From Alphaproteobacteria bacterium (lineage in GTDB: Bacteria; Pseudomonadota; Alphaproteobacteria; Micavibrionales; Micavibrionaceae), in NCBI GenBank assembly GCA_021776015.1, contig JAJFGT010000129.1, positions 1 to 5,704 on the forward strand: DNA of 5,704 bases, in the 5' to 3' direction. Shown here piece after piece: positions 5,624 through 5,704 of the stretch. Position 1 is the first letter of the stretch, and every line of letters begins with the position of its first letter. A program made the translations under genes and the position numbers. The notes under the pieces are model-generated. The model saw only the letters and a list, made by a program, of their open reading frames with translations. It was not told the DNA's origin and ran no database searches.

Positions 5624-5704
5624 GCTTTGGTTTTCTGATAGAGTTTCGAGATGCTGTAAGAGAGCCTATTTTCTTACATGTTTTCTGCTTTTACATTTAA
5701 TGGT

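Noticed and set aside
5678..5704. Possible plus-strand gene start (ATG, nine codons, MFSAFTFNG) at the right edge
   Set aside because: It is too short to judge and has no clear ribosome binding site at the right spacing; the final 80 bases are left unassigned.
1..5704. CRISPR arrays, insertion-sequence ends, riboswitches
   Set aside because: No regularly spaced repeats, transposase motifs with terminal repeats, or recognisable riboswitch cores were seen on either strand.

Overview
The window looks like chromosomal DNA from an AT-rich alphaproteobacterium. This rests on an E. coli-type Fur box in front of a TonB system, a tRNA-Trp with an encoded CCA, and a small protein of the 'GWTPxRR ... 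HATGxKTxEGK ... NAxKHG' type that I associate with that class. The lineage is a tentative inference; no marker gene here settles it.

Layout. Positions 1-656 (minus) hold the N-terminal 218 residues of a HI0933/YhiN-family flavoprotein that runs off the left edge. Positions 789-3020 (minus) encode a complete FecA-like TonB-dependent outer-membrane receptor. A 120-base intergenic region with a strong Fur-box palindrome separates it from a divergent, tightly packed plus-strand operon, tonB-exbB-exbD (3141-4747). A tRNA-Trp (4780-4855, minus) converges on exbD. Further right, on the minus strand, are two small genes of unknown function in tandem (5135-5588 and 4902-5123). They are visibly richer in GC than the iron operon, and the upstream one appears to be split by a frameshift. 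The last ~80 bases hold no gene I can support.

How the genes work together. ExbB and ExbD form the inner-membrane proton channel, TonB carries the energy across the periplasm, and the receptor uses it to import a ferric chelate. Receptor and energiser share one iron-responsive control region, so this is a self-contained iron-uptake unit expected to be switched on when iron is scarce. The flavoprotein, the tRNA and the two-gene cassette have no visible functional link to it.

Most of the window is ordinary. The places worth a second look are the frameshifted two-gene cassette with a palindrome inside its promoter, the substitution in ExbB at the position of the E. coli channel glutamate, and the tRNA-Trp, which lacks the usual secE-nusG downstream.
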